A DNA stretch of 64,000 bases from Polytrichum commune (taxonomy: Eukaryota; Streptophyta; Polytrichopsida; Polytrichales; Polytrichaceae): assembly GCA_950295325.1 (NCBI GenBank), contig OX485804.1:19094001-19158000 (forward strand), written 5' to 3'. A program made the translations under genes and the position numbers. The first letter of the stretch is position 1, and each line of letters begins with the position of its first letter. A model generated the notes under the pieces. It did not search any database and was not told the DNA's origin. It was given only the letters and a program-made list of their open reading frames with translations. This document shows, one piece after another, positions 32,500 to 45,200 of this stretch.

Positions 32500-35400
32500 T
32501 AGTGTGACTTACACTTTGTTATATTATAGTGTGGTCCACAATGTACATTATCATGCAATAAAATAGCATGAAACCTTACATTTGAGAGAATTGTTTTTAC
32601 ACCAATTTCTTCACATACCCATTCTAGTCAAGCAAATTTACATAGAACTAGATTATTTTGTAGAATATTAATAATTATCAAATTCATATCAATAATTCTT
32701 AATAATGATGTCATGGGAAGAATATTTATTTCAATTTTGTTGAAATCTATCTATGAAATCAAATCAATATTCAAATATTGGATTTGGATCCACCTAGTTA
32801 GGACGGGTATGAATGGATACCACTTTGTTGAAGTTTCAATCACATTACTTCCATCCAATTGAAATACTATAACCCACAACATAGACCTTTGATATTATAT
32901 TATGTGGTTTGGAATTTCGTGTGCATCCACAACAATATCCCTAAAGTTTTTCATGTGGGTCCACATATATTTACCATAAACAATGAAGGAATTCCATCTA
33001 TCACACTTACAACAATTGGCAAGCCATGCAACAAATTCAAGTCATTTTGGGTATGCAATAGACGTTCACATAAAAGGAAAGCTAATTTTAGGATGAAATG
33101 TTGCATTGATTACACAACAAGCGTGATGAACTACACCGGACATAGTGAATACACCAATTGCAAACAACTCATATGATAAATGCATGCTTGACCCTTGCAC
33201 TAAAGTAAGTAGTGTACAAACAGCCTTAAATTAAACCCCTTATCATCCAATGCACTCACATTGTCAACACATGACCTACCTCCTCACCTCATGCACCCAA
33301 CCTATCATCCATGGCCTGCACATAGATAAGCACAATAAAATACTACGCCACATTTAGGAACTACTCCTCACTCATCATTTCACCTTCTAGAAGTGGTTTC
33401 TTAGTGGCACCTATGCTCCCTCCTCCCCAAGCAATTACATTGTCCCAAATTGGATCATCCCTTGACAATGCTCTTGCCCCCCATCGCATGCACAAGCTAC
33501 ACCCTAACATCCTCTTCATTGAGGACCTCCCGACATATGCCCCATTCCTCTCCCACTTTTCCAGCACTCCTATATTCCACTATGTTGACTTCACAAACTG
33601 CCACGACTACTTCCAAAGCCAACCATACAATGGAAACACGACAAATACAACCTTAAGCTCATTGCCTTTGTCGCCCAAGGCTAGAAGGTCCAACCACTCA
33701 TGGTCCTTGCCACACTCACACTCACACTCACACTGATATGCAACTCCTTGACCAATTTACATCACCCATGCTCAAAATTCAAACAATACCAAAATTAATT
33801 AATAATAAAATTAAGTAATAATAAAATTAATTAATAATAACTCCACACCAATGCCATATGCTCCATGTCGGCATTCATCGTAAATACGTGCAAACTACAA
33901 AGTAATAAGTGCCCCCTCCAACAGACCCCTTAAGCACCCCACCACATCCCACTTGACAAGCTTACAACTAGGGCCGTAACACATGGAGCCCAACAAAATC
34001 ATATATATGTTCACAACACCTACCAACGTGGAGGATAAAAAACATTGGTTTTTATATAGGAGTCGGATCTATTATTTATAGATAATGTAACACCTCAACT
34101 GGGATCAAAGACCCCCAAATTCATCATTTGAGGTTGATTTAATATGAATCAACAATAAACCTATAGAGGCAAATGTTTACAATACCCTGATGGTAGGTGT
34201 TAGGAATGAAATCCAACAAAAACCTGAAAATTGCAAAAATAGTTGGTGTAAACCAAGGACTGGTTCAACCAAGGGATATCACCTCATCGCGTTACTATGT
34301 ACATTCTTATGAGACCTATTGGGTTTCGAATCACCTTGGATAGATGCCACAATCCCCACCAACGAGCTTATTGAACCCCAAGGTGTCCAACCACATGTGG
34401 ACTCTCCTACTTGATACCCCTCGCCTCATTTGGCCATGATTGACATGGCCCAATTTTATTTTTATTCTAACCAATTACCTTGCATAGGCTTGTCATTTAT
34501 GCTTGCTCTGAAAGCAACCAAAGTTTCTATCCACTCATACCCTCATTTATGACATTAATGAAATTGAGGTTGATTGTAGGATTTGAAATGACACAAAATA
34601 ATCTCGATGCAAAGATGTTGGCCAATTGGTCCACTTTAGAACATTGTTGTTACGGGCCACGATTGGACGCTCACCTCTTTGAGTTGGGCTCTTAACCATT
34701 ATTACCGATTTGAAGGGGTAGTAAAAATAGGTTTTTATAGGTTTGTGGTTAATTTATCTTGAGTGGGTCCTTGTAGACTTTACTTTGGGACCGGTGTTGA
34801 TAAGAATGGGGTCAAATTGCCTAAAAGTATAAACATACGTGCTACAATAGATTCTTTTTGCATTCTCGCCACGTTCCTTGTGTATTCTCAAAGGTACAAT
34901 AGGAATATATGCATAATACTTATAGCCCCTCAATATTATTCATTTGTCGCACGTGGTATGAATAAGTTCTACATAGTGTACCCCGTGAGAGTGTGTATTT
35001 GGAGGGTGCGATAGAGAATTTGGGTTCAAGTCATGATCATATCCTATGTGTTTGTATTGTCCCTTCCCAAATATTTAGTTTCTCAATTTTAGGGTGCCTC
35101 AATTGAGGTTTTTTTTATTGGTTTTGCAATTAGAAGAAAATATTGTCAGTGAGTTTAACGGCTTTAGAAGTTAATTGGACAAAATTAATCCAACGGCATG
35201 ATGGTATACTCCTTCCTTTGGATTACGTTGAGAAGTGGAGGATCCAACCGTGGTCAAAAACATTTTAACCCATGTTTAGGAGGAAGACACCATTCACTAA
35301 ATCATCTAAACTCTTGGATTAATGAGGTGGTGAGATTGCCATAAAAAAAATTATATGGGGTAGATGCACCTATTATTGCGCATTTAAGGACTCGGCCACG

Positions 35401-37200
35401 TGTATAAACCACAATTTAGGGATATTCTCGGAACTTATTACATGAAAATTGGAAAGATATGTGTGAGCCCAAAACGGTGCCCACATGTGTGGTTACCCTC
35501 AAAAGTTATTAGGATTTGTTCCTTTTTATTGTGATTGCTATTTCAAAACTAAAAAGAGTGTAACCCTTGGGTTTAGTGTGTTTTTGTGTTAACAAGTGAA
35601 TTACGTCACTTGTGTGTTGTGAGAGGGTTAGTGTTAATTAGATTTAGTTAAAGTGATTGTAGTTAGTACTTTTGCTATTTGGGAAGGGAATGTGAGCTTT
35701 GAGCTTTAAGGTTGGGTTAGGTGCCCGAATTGGGTTTGGAAGCTGCCCACATTGGGACCGGGGGTTGATTGAATTAGGATGTAGCCTTGTTAGAATCAGG
35801 TAAGGGGTAAGCCTTGCAGGGCGGAAAGAACACTGGATTTCCGGGATGGATCAGCTGCGAGGTAGTCAGGAGCGGCAACTCGCTGCGATGAAGTTTTTTT
35901 TTTTTTTTTGGCACTTAAGCATCTGTGTAATGGGATTGAAGGTCGAAGGAGCATCAAAGAGCTCGAAGCTCCTGAATTGGGATTGAAGGTCGAAGGAGGA
36001 ATGCCAGAGAGCTCGAAGGCTCCTGGGAGGGGATTAGAGGTTGAATGCGGAGGCTCCGAGCTCAGAGTGAGCCCCCTTGGCCGACTGCTGGGTTTTTGAG
36101 CGAGTTGGGAGAAGCTCATGGATCCGGAGAAGGTCCCTAGTCGCCGAAGCTATGACACCTGCACTGGGCACTGGTGACGGGCAGTGACGGGCTGGGCCCC
36201 GAGCCCAACAGTGCTAAATCACGGATTAACCACCAAGATTGAAGTTGACTTAGGGTGGGGGGTTGGTAGTATTAATACTATATTATATTGTGGGCTAGTT
36301 AATTAGGCTAAAGGCGAAGGATTAAAACTAGGAAAATAGATTATTAGGGAATTAGGGGGCCACCAAGGGCAAGGTGGTGACATTAGGGAGTGGACCTTAG
36401 GTGGGGATTTGTGTGTGGGGTTGTGAGAGAGTGTAGGAAGAGGGTAATAATAGAGATCTAGAAGAGCATTTTTTAATGCTTGTACTCTTATTATGGAATA
36501 AAACAATGTGCCAATATTGATGTGGAATGCGGTGGAGGTTGATGACGTCGAAGAAATAGAATGATGTAAGTAATGAATGTGAGCTACATGCCCCCACCCG
36601 GACTACGACGCATAAGGGTGGGTGGTTTGGCATCACAATATGAATTGATTTTATTAGTGTTTTTTCAAAATTTAATTTTGTAATGTATGACATCTCGATG
36701 TAAGAATTCAAAGAGGTAGGTTTTAAGCTACTTTTGAAAGGTCAAATCACCTATGTTTGCGCATGATGTCCCTATGATTGCGCACCATGTGCTTGACACT
36801 TAGGATGCTTCTTGACACTCATAATCCGAGCTTTCTATCAAAATGCTTGCCTATCTATCAGAAGTTTAATGTAGCCAGATGTGTTTGTGAAATTTTCAAA
36901 CTTGAGTGCAAATTACGAAATACGCTGCACAATATACAAAGATGCACACACAGTATGATTTAAATGGCAAATAAATTATTTTAACCAACTCAATAAAAAA
37001 TGAAAACTTTGCACACTGAAAGTATGTTCACACATGTTTTTTACACATGCATTGCACCAAATATAGTAAGCTTATGAAAAAGCAAAGGAGTGTAATTGCT
37101 TCAATACCAACAACCAGTCTTTGGGTGACGTGCACCTGCAAGATATCTACTACACGTATCACATATAGATGGGATGTGACGGCCTCTCATATGACAACTC
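32500..37200. other. Mostly unrecognised intergenic DNA
   Basis: AT-rich to about 33200, then a possible coding fragment (33404-33736), then DNA without recognisable genes. A three-unit, 47-51-base tandem repeat lies at about 35930-36080 (GGGATTGAAGGTCGAAGGAG units). TGTAACACCTCAA at about 34086 resembles an LTR edge, but no matching LTR was found. Confidence 0.4.
33404..33736 (+). other. Possible coding fragment of unknown family
   Basis: An open frame of about 110 codons with protein-like composition (KLHPNILFIEDLPTYAPFLS, IFHYVDFTNCHDYF). Near the end the adjacent frame reads plausibly on (KYNLKLIAFVAQG), suggesting a frameshift at about 33640. The tail is an artefact of CACTCA repeats. 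I do not recognise the family. It could be a remnant of a gene or a transposon-encoded protein. Confidence 0.3.
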
Positions 37201-37236
37201 TAGTATTTTGTTTGCAATCGAACTAAATCACCATAC

Positions 37237-37275
37237 CTACACAAAATATGATATTTAGTGTTTGATACACTATAT
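37237..37275. repeat. Isolated CACTA-like terminal repeat
   Basis: TACACAAAATATGATATTTA followed by GTGTTTGATACACTA matches the inverted end of the element at 7769-8107. The partner end was not found. Confidence 0.5.
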
Positions 37276-37599
37276 ATGAACATAATCCTACTAAAAAAAT
37301 GGAATATAATCCTGGAACACAACAAGTCACTGCTCAAACTCCAAGTTGGACGGCTCAGGCCTTTATAGAAACCGTAAATTCCATTACAGCCAGAATCAAA
37401 ACGACCATCAGGTCTGTCTGGAGCCGTCCTTCTCCCAGACATAAAAAAAAATCTTATTGCCTTGCTAAGGTTCCGTTGGTAACAACCTACACCCATGAAC
37501 CATAAACACATGTTAATGCATTGCAGTGGATAATCTCACCAATTAAGAAATTCACTACAGTCCGTCCCTAACTCTAAACACTTGAGTCAACAACCCCTC

Positions 37600-38040
37600 A
37601 ACATAATTATTTACCTAATTTTGTCCAGTTTCCGTCACTTCCAATGAATTCGATAAGTCTTGAGAGGCGAAAGGTGTCACAAAGGTTCTATGTCGTTTAG
37701 AAATGATATGCGGGAATTTATTCTTTGTGGCCATAGAACCTTTGGTGCTCCTCATGTAACACCTCTTCTTCACAATTGTATCAATATCTTTCTTCACCTT
37801 TTTAACCTGGGCTACCTTCTCTTTCTCTTTCTTGATAAGGGCCTTTGATAATTTTTGTTATTTAGAAATGAGTTGTTTCTCTAGTTTAGCTTTATTTTTT
37901 TAGCTTAATTTGTTCTTTGTGATTTATAAACTTAAGAGACGTAACCAATTTCCTCGTTGCAATTTCACGAAAGATGCTCAATTTTGTCTCCCGAATCTTG
38001 TACTGAGGAACATCCAAAATTTTGGATAGAGATCCTACAA
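37600..38040 (-). other. Possible Lys-rich coiled-coil 3' exons of the same gene
   Basis: Downstream on the minus strand, after a TTTGTAG acceptor, LSKILDVPQYKIRETKLSIF can be read. After a further break comes a Lys/Glu-rich helical stretch (LIKKEKEKVAQVKKVKKDID). This could be a C-terminal extension of the Ulp1-like gene or unrelated. Stops separate the pieces. Confidence 0.3.
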
Positions 38041-38240
38041 ACATAACCATAAGTTAGTAAATGTTCACAACAACAAACAATCAAAAGCTTTAAGTAAACT
38101 TTTTAAGAGTGTTTAAAAAAGGGTATTATTTACAAAATTGTCGTCAAATTCCTTCTTTGATCCAAACTGTGGATTCAAATTGTTGTTATATTCACTTTTT
38201 GCTTCAAATTGCTCCATTATGGTTATTTGGATTTTCCCCC

Positions 38241-41203
38241 TTAAATTTGAAGCTTCAATTGGTGACACCAAGTATCATTGAACAAGTCATATAAGTTATG
38301 GTAAATTATCAAATTTTGAGGTGCAGCTTCCAAAGACTTCTCAATATAATGGAGCAAAAAGAGCCCACAATCAGTGTCATTATCCTGCAAATGAATCTAT
38401 TAAATGAATTAGACAATGAGCTTAATACATGTAATAATTCCAATGTATTTATTTCAACACTTAAGTAGAATATTGAAAGTTTATTTCTGTATGTACTTAC
38501 TGATACTCTTTTGTGCAAGATTTCCTTTGTGATTGTTGCATGGTCTTCTTTCTCACCAACTCCAACAATAGAATGTCATTCCCAGATAAGGTACCTACAA
38601 ACAAAACAATAAATTGATGAGTTACCATATTGTAATCAATAAGGTTCCTGGTAAAGTTGACTAAATTGGAACATTAAATTACCATTTCAGATGATATTTT
38701 TCAATTGCCATTGTAGCTAACTTATATCTATTTATAAATCAATGATTTCTAAAGAGATATGACTTTTGCAACTTACATTTTCAGAACATCAAATATCAAA
38801 TTACTATCATGACCTTGATTCATTGAATTCAAATGCACAATGATCTGTTCCGAAAAATCCATTTGGCCAGGTTGTATGATTGTCATACTCCAATGGAGAC
38901 TAGCAAGAATCACAAAAAAGAAAAAGGTTAATTATCTACAAATAATCACATATGAATTATACATTCAATGGAAACTTACAAAAGGATATGAGTAATTGTT
39001 TCTCACTTGTCATGTATTGGGACAAAGAGATAGTCTTTTGAGAGTATTTGAATTCCCTTGGTCCACTTCTTGAGGTCTTGAAAATCCAAACAACACTTTG
39101 TTTTTATATAAAAAAAACAATTGAAAAAATACAACTTCTCTCTCCATTCCTGGTCCAAAATTTGTTGTGTGAATGTGCCTATGTTCACAACACAATATAA
39201 TTAGGACATGGATCAGTGACATACAAGAAACCAAATTAACATGGGTTTAAAAGATTTCAATACCTAAAGTAAAAGTCAATGACTGTGTCATTTAGGAACT
39301 GATCAGGATCCAAAGCATGGACATCTGCCCATGTTATTTCAATCGGTCCAACACATTCCCTGTTCCACCCAACCCAAAACCTTTTAGTTCAATGACAACA
39401 AATCATAAACTAAGCACTTAACAACATTGATCCATCAATGAAATAAAGTAAATATTACCTCTTTGTTTCCATGGCATTGTTGTTGACATCAACTTTAGAG
39501 GTAAACACTATAGAAGGTCCACATTCATCATCCATAGCATGCACATTCAGTGGATATATGTCAGTTTTTCTGAAACCAGCTTGAATGTTTGACACAGTAA
39601 GGGCCTCTTTTAAGGCAATACTTGCCAATTCAGCAAGGTAGGTCTTGTCAAAGCTTCCATTTGCCCATGTTACGTTAGCATTAATGAACCTTTCTTTTAT
39701 GCTAATGAAATTGCATTTAAAAGATTTGAAAATGGACACATCCAATGGTTGCATCCTGTGTGTCGTATGGGAAGGTAATAATCCAATGTCAATCCCATAA
39801 GTTGCTGCCTTGTTAACCACATTATAGCTAATGTGGCTAGCATGTCCATCAAGCAACAGAAGGTGTTTTCTCTCAAGAGAAACGCCTCCAGGCACAAAAT
39901 CTCTGAAATGGTCTAACCATTCACAAAATATTTCTTCATTTATCCAACCCTTATCTTGAAATGCCATCTTTGCATTCGGTTTGCATCGCTCAATGTAGTC
40001 CTTTCGCTTCCTACCCTTTGACTTGAAAATGTAGAGATTTGGAATGCTATATCCCATGGCATTCACACATACGAGAATTGTCATCCACTTCCGATCGCTG
40101 CCGTTGGTAGTCATAACATTTTTTGACCCTTTAATTCCAATAACCTTGATGCTGCTATTTGTTTGACCAGCACTCAAACCGCTCTCATCTGCATTCCATA
40201 TCCGACATGGAGGATATTTTCCTTCTTCATATATAGTAGTCAGAAATCTGTAAAACTTATCACATGCCTCTTTTGATAAGCCTTGAGCTCTTGCAAGATC
40301 CAAATTCTCTGGTCTACGAAGCGTCAACCATGGATGCCACTTTTGAAACCAATGCCACCAACTTCTACCAGGTATACCTTCACGAAAGGGTATTAATCTA
40401 TCGCTGCAAATTTGCTTTACTTTACCCTTAAGAAGAGTTAAGGAGGCACAATGAGCTACATTTTGTCTAATCTCACACCATTCAACCAGTTGTTTCTCTT
40501 CCTCTGATGTAATAATAGTCTTTGGTCCACTTCTCTTTGATTTTACCTTTCCGCTTTGCCAGGCAAGAATAATGGACTCAAGAATATTGTGATGCCGTGA
40601 GGCCTCTCTAAGTTTCATTCTTCCACTTTGGATGTCCAACAATGTTGCTCTCATTGATTCTTCTGTCCACAACCCCCGTCTCTTCACATGTTTGGCAGGT
40701 TTCACCGATGACTTCTGTGGTGGTTTAGATGGCTTGGTTTCCAAATGCTCTTGTGACGTCTTGCATGGACCGCTCCGTCCCCTTGTGCTACCCCACTGCA
40801 AAATGATTTTAGAATGAGGCTCTCCCGCTATGTCCATGACTTTCAATGTTATACACAACTTCGGCGATCCAAGAACCTCGAGATCCAACGGTGGGGAATA
40901 CAAGAATGTGCAAACATAGGTGTATGCTGCGCAACCATGGGGTTTTTCGCAGTGATAGGCACACATACCATACATGTAACTTTTGTAATGATCCTCTAGG
41001 TGCATTCCATCGCCATTTTTGGTAATTGAGTTATACTTGAATGTACCTAAATATGTTGTTGTGCTTTTTACTAGGCACATGAAAGAGAACTCATGGCTTT
41101 GAATGCCGTATTGGTGAACTCCCTTCCACAAATTTTGTCGGTATGGGTTGAAGAAGGTCATTTTCCCATATACATTCCTTCGCAATTCAAAACATGGTAC
41201 CAT
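38241..41203 (-). CDS. pogo/Tigger-like transposase spliced in frame to a Ulp1 (C48) protease domain; probably decaying
   Basis: The long exon (41203 to about 39459, up to 582 codons) encodes a pogo transposase. Residues 1-170 are unassigned. A psq-type helix-turn-helix lies at about 178-220, a CENP-B-type DNA-binding part at about 234-310, and a DDE_1 catalytic domain has Asp339 (IWNADESG), Asp452 (LLLLDGHASH) and Asp488 (MQPLDVSIF). The frame meets a good donor (AAAGAG/GTAATA). Five more exons follow: 39264-39359 (DPDQFLNDTVIDFYF), 39007-39178 (YFFNCFFYIKTK, KDYLFVPIHD), 38777-38899 (LHWSMTII, catalytic His), 38501-38594 and 38241-38384 (DTDCGLFLLHYIEK, catalytic Cys). This is a Ulp1-type SUMO-protease order. 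All splice phases agree except exon 2 to exon 3; one TGA lies at 38576-38578; the usual catalytic Asp is Asn (HLNS). The true start is unclear, because the 5' end overlaps another gene fragment. Possibly pogo element plus captured protease, or fusion by insertion. Confidence 0.8.
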
Positions 41204-42278
41204 AATATTTTGAAGAAATGTCCATGTTTTCTTGATTGTCCTCTAACATTCATCCAATTGGGGAGAAATTGGAAAGATCTAAATGGAGTCTTAGATACCG
41301 AAGTTATGCCTGAACAAATGATAGATGATAGTGATTAGAACCTACTCCAATAGAAAAAATGTAGTGAATGCAAAGGATGTTCTAACATGATGGTCACTAT
41401 TCAACAAGAAAACCAAATCTTCATCGCAATTGGAGTTGCAATGAACTGTGACTAATCCATCTAGGTTGAAGACTACCATTCAAACACATATCCCTTTTGG
41501 ATTGCATCATACTATTCCAATGGCTCCTCGAAATACTCTTGTCCATTCACAAGATAAATCACAAAGCCGTGGTGGAGGGAAATGGGTCATGGTGGAGGCA
41601 AAGTTGTTGGGAGGGCTCCCCGTTCCCAATATACCTTCACCTCTCACAATCGTTCTTGAGTGGAATTCATTCATCCACGTAGAAGCTCTTTTTGAGTTTG
41701 CTAGTGCACACTTAAATGAGGATGTTTGTTTATTTGTTGTCTTGCTTGAAGTGAAAGAAATTTGGGTAGATGAGATAATGTACGTGGAAACTTATGACTT
41801 TAAAATTACAAAGGATTGGTGGGGCATCAATGAATTGTTGTTGTGTTCAAGTGTTGATGAAACTCATACATTGTGCACTTAAGGTATTTGAATTCAGTCC
41901 ATTGGAATTGCAATATTCATTGGTTTTAGATATTAGTTTACATATAGAATTATTTTTAGAATTATTTGTTTTGTTTTTTGGGTCAAATTGTATAATTTAT
42001 ATTTTAGTTTTGTTCACAAAGGGAAGGCTTGCTCACCTTGTGTCTTTTATAAGAGTGTTGGTGTGTTTGAAATGGATGTGGAAGCCACTAACATTTTCTT
42101 TAATCTTACCACAATTGGTACTCAAGTCATGAACAACGGTGTCCCTTGGAGAGGTGGACAAAAGAAAGACTCTAAGTTCATGCAAGTCTTTATCAAGACA
42201 TTAACTAAACATGGATTAATGGTTCTTGATGCCTATGCATCCACATGTGATTGCAATCATTGTCTCTCAATCATATAA
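41093..42278 (+). pseudogene. Broken 3' copy of the gene at 59-64 kb (methyltransferase-like fold)
   Basis: Three coding pieces parallel the gene at 59-64 kb. (1) TWYHNILKKCPCFLDCPLTF (about 41193) pairs with WTHDLFVHCPWFIECPTNF at about 62730. (2) LGGLPVPNIPSPL through LFEFA and KDWWGINELLLC (about 41605-41850) pairs with 63430-63680. (3) EMDVEATNIFFNLTT then VPWRGGQKKD and TLTKHGLMVLDAYASTC (about 42069-42255) pairs with the sequence at the window end and beyond it. Piece 3 looks like a nucleotide-binding motif I region (VLDxxA.T) of an amino-methyltransferase; piece 2 like the motif IV-to-VI sheet. The frames are disconnected by stops and shifts and the upstream domains are absent, so it is a pseudogene or a partial copy. 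Its 5' end overlaps, antisense, the 5' end of the transposase frame. Confidence 0.6.
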
Positions 42279-42299
42279 TTTTGAGCACATGTTTTTGTT

Positions 42300-45200
42300 C
42301 TTGGGAAGTTGCTAATGGGTGGTATTTTTTTGGCATAAACTGATGTTTGTAGGTGTAGCAGTTAACACCTTGTCACAATTGCATGATTCTTTGCCATATT
42401 TGAAGCAATACTAGCTTCTATGTGCGATGTCAATCCTCTTGTGACAATGGGAAGTGTGCCTCACATACCTCCCTCACATATGACAACAAACCTACTTGGA
42501 AGGTGGTGAAGCAAACTTGCATTAGTAAGTAAGTTTGGCATTGTGTTCAACTAGTATGGACCTGTGCCGTCCTAGCATGTTACATTTGTGCATATGAATT
42601 ATTTTCTCGAATAAACCCAACCATGGTTCACATACACCCATGCAATCATATGCATGTATGCCCATGCCACATGCTCATAAGCCCCCCAAGGCCCTCCACA
42701 ATGCCACCATTTTAAGAAGAAGAAAATGAAATTTGTTATATTCTTTAATTTAAAATATCATTTTATCCTATTGCCCATGCCATGTTACCACCTTAGTTCG
42801 CCACCTCCCCTTAGTTTCCCCTACCATGCCCACCTTTTACACTCGAAGTCCCTTGCCTTTCAACATTTGTTTCCTCTTTTCTTTTGTTGTATGTTTGGTT
42901 TGGGAAGTTGTTTTTTACATGTAGCCCTTTTTCTTTAAAAAATTAGTTGGACACATGTCAGAATTTCCTCCAACCCCACTACCACTATATTGCTCATTAT
43001 ATATAGATAGTTGACTTATACATTGTGGATTATTTTGTGTTTAGTCTTGTAATGGTTTGTGCACCTAATGTTTATTTTTGTGTCAATAGAAGCATGATAG
43101 TAGAATCTCATGTTAAAGAATCCTTCATCTATTCCCATGGTAGATTGGTCGTTCTTACCAGGACTTTCTTTTACTCTATGTAACATCCCAAATATCCTAC
43201 ATGCAATGATGCCAAAACCTACTGATGTAACAACTCCAACACTCATCGCTCTATAGGTAAGCCTAGACATACCCAAACGATCTAGTACCAATAATTCTTA
43301 TCGGCTTCCTTACCATCTATAGTTCATCTATCGTACCACGTAACCTTACTACTTGTACGTCCTTCATGTTACACTATGTTAATTAAGAATAGACATGCGC
43401 TACCGGGTTTAGATTGTATTTCCTCACTTTTCTAATAATATTTGTTAAGTACCACAACTCACCGTGCTTAACTTACCTCTTATGGTTCATACTCTTCCGT
43501 TACCAATTTTTCCCACGTTCTAATCTAGGCTAGTTGGTAGATACACCTCTACTCCCTCACCTAGTCTTGCCAAGTCATCCTAGTCACACTATGTACCGCC
43601 TACTAGACTTTGTCCTACTCGCTTCAACTACCCTTCCTTCTTTTACTAACTGCCACCATAAGTATTAGGGTTGAATGTATAATTTTGCTACTTTTACCTG
43701 TGTTGATTTATACCTTACTGTTTGCTTATCTAAGTCCATAACTTCATGCTAATACTCAATACTTGATCCTTATAATAGCAAGAATCCAACCACTACTCTA
43801 TTGTTTATGTAATGTCATTCTTTACATTCCTATTCTCTACTCAAGATCATGCACTTAAGAGACGTAAGGAATATCACTTCTTTCTCATAGAAATCCTCAA
43901 GTATCCTCACAACCATTAGGGGACTAAAATACTAGCATCATGACTACCAAGTTAAGTACACACAATCCCTAGATAGTCATTCGACTTCAATCCAAGAGTC
44001 TATATTAAGGACTCGTTACTACTAGGAACACACACACACAAGTGGTAGCCTTCGCAAACATCCTAATCAAAATTAGGTCACACTTCAATAATGACCCTTC
44101 TCCTTTAAATGTTTTTTCACTACCTTATGTAAAATCCTCCTTCCTACATTCCTACCCATTTCCTTAAATCGTGGTCCTCTTTGATAGAACATTTCCCCTT
44201 ACCTAATCCTTGTCCTCCCACTACTACATTAACGTCCTTGGTAAAAATAGTATTGTCTTACCATTAACACCTCCCAACTTGATGTTGCTCCCTCCATATG
44301 CAAAGAGTGTGCAAAGGCTCTAGTGGCCACCTCCACACTTGTCCTCTAGAGGTCTGGACAAAGGGTTCATCACTCATTTGTAGATGACGAGGCCGAGAAA
44401 GGAAACGAAGTTGACAATGACCATAGCAAGTCGTAGACTCGTGTTGAATTGGTTTTGATTTTGTTTGTAAGCTCTTTATTTCAAGTTTGTTTGAATAAAC
44501 CACAATTAGTGGACATGGTTTCGTGTGCACTATTCTAGCCTCATTTGTTGCAAAATTTAATTTGATTTGATTGTCCACCTCCGACAATGTTTGAATCCAA
44601 TTTTGGTGGTTCCAAGGTGTTGGATTTGCAATTGTCAATGTTGAATTCATGTGGGCACCCGAGTTGCGTGACTCACAAACAATGAAATCATTTTCAAAAT
44701 GCCTACTTGAATGGCGGATGCTTAAAAAATAAGATCATAAAAATTGTGTAGTTTGTCATTTAATGTGTGACCAAATGCACTTTCTATGGAATAATACTAT
44801 GGTTATAGGTTATTAGTGCATATATTACCATGAACATTTTAATGCCAAGTGCTCATAAGTTACCATTGATTGCTCGTATAATATCACTCATGGTGTGAAC
44901 CGAATGGCATAAACACAATTCTTACATAATTTTGAGATGAAGATGCATGAGGTTAGAACAATATTCCACTGGGTGACATGCACATGACATGCCTAGTGCA
45001 ACCTATCAACATGGTCCCAAATCAAAACAAGACAATGAGAGTATACGAGTAGATTGAATATTGTAGTACCTTTACCACTTGGGTTTTTTTATAGGACAAC
45101 AATTAGTATATTATTTTATCTTTAGATCGAACCATCCTGGATTTAAAAGAAATTACATTTACTATATATTAATTATTGAGATTGTAAAATTATTATTTCC

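Noticed and set aside
34086-34100. TGTAACACCTCAA as a possible LTR start
   Set aside because: No second LTR, primer-binding site or reverse-transcriptase blocks were found nearby.
44264-44650. 128-codon minus-strand frame
   Set aside because: No recognisable motif, no flanking exons and no repeat support; left as unassigned intergenic sequence.
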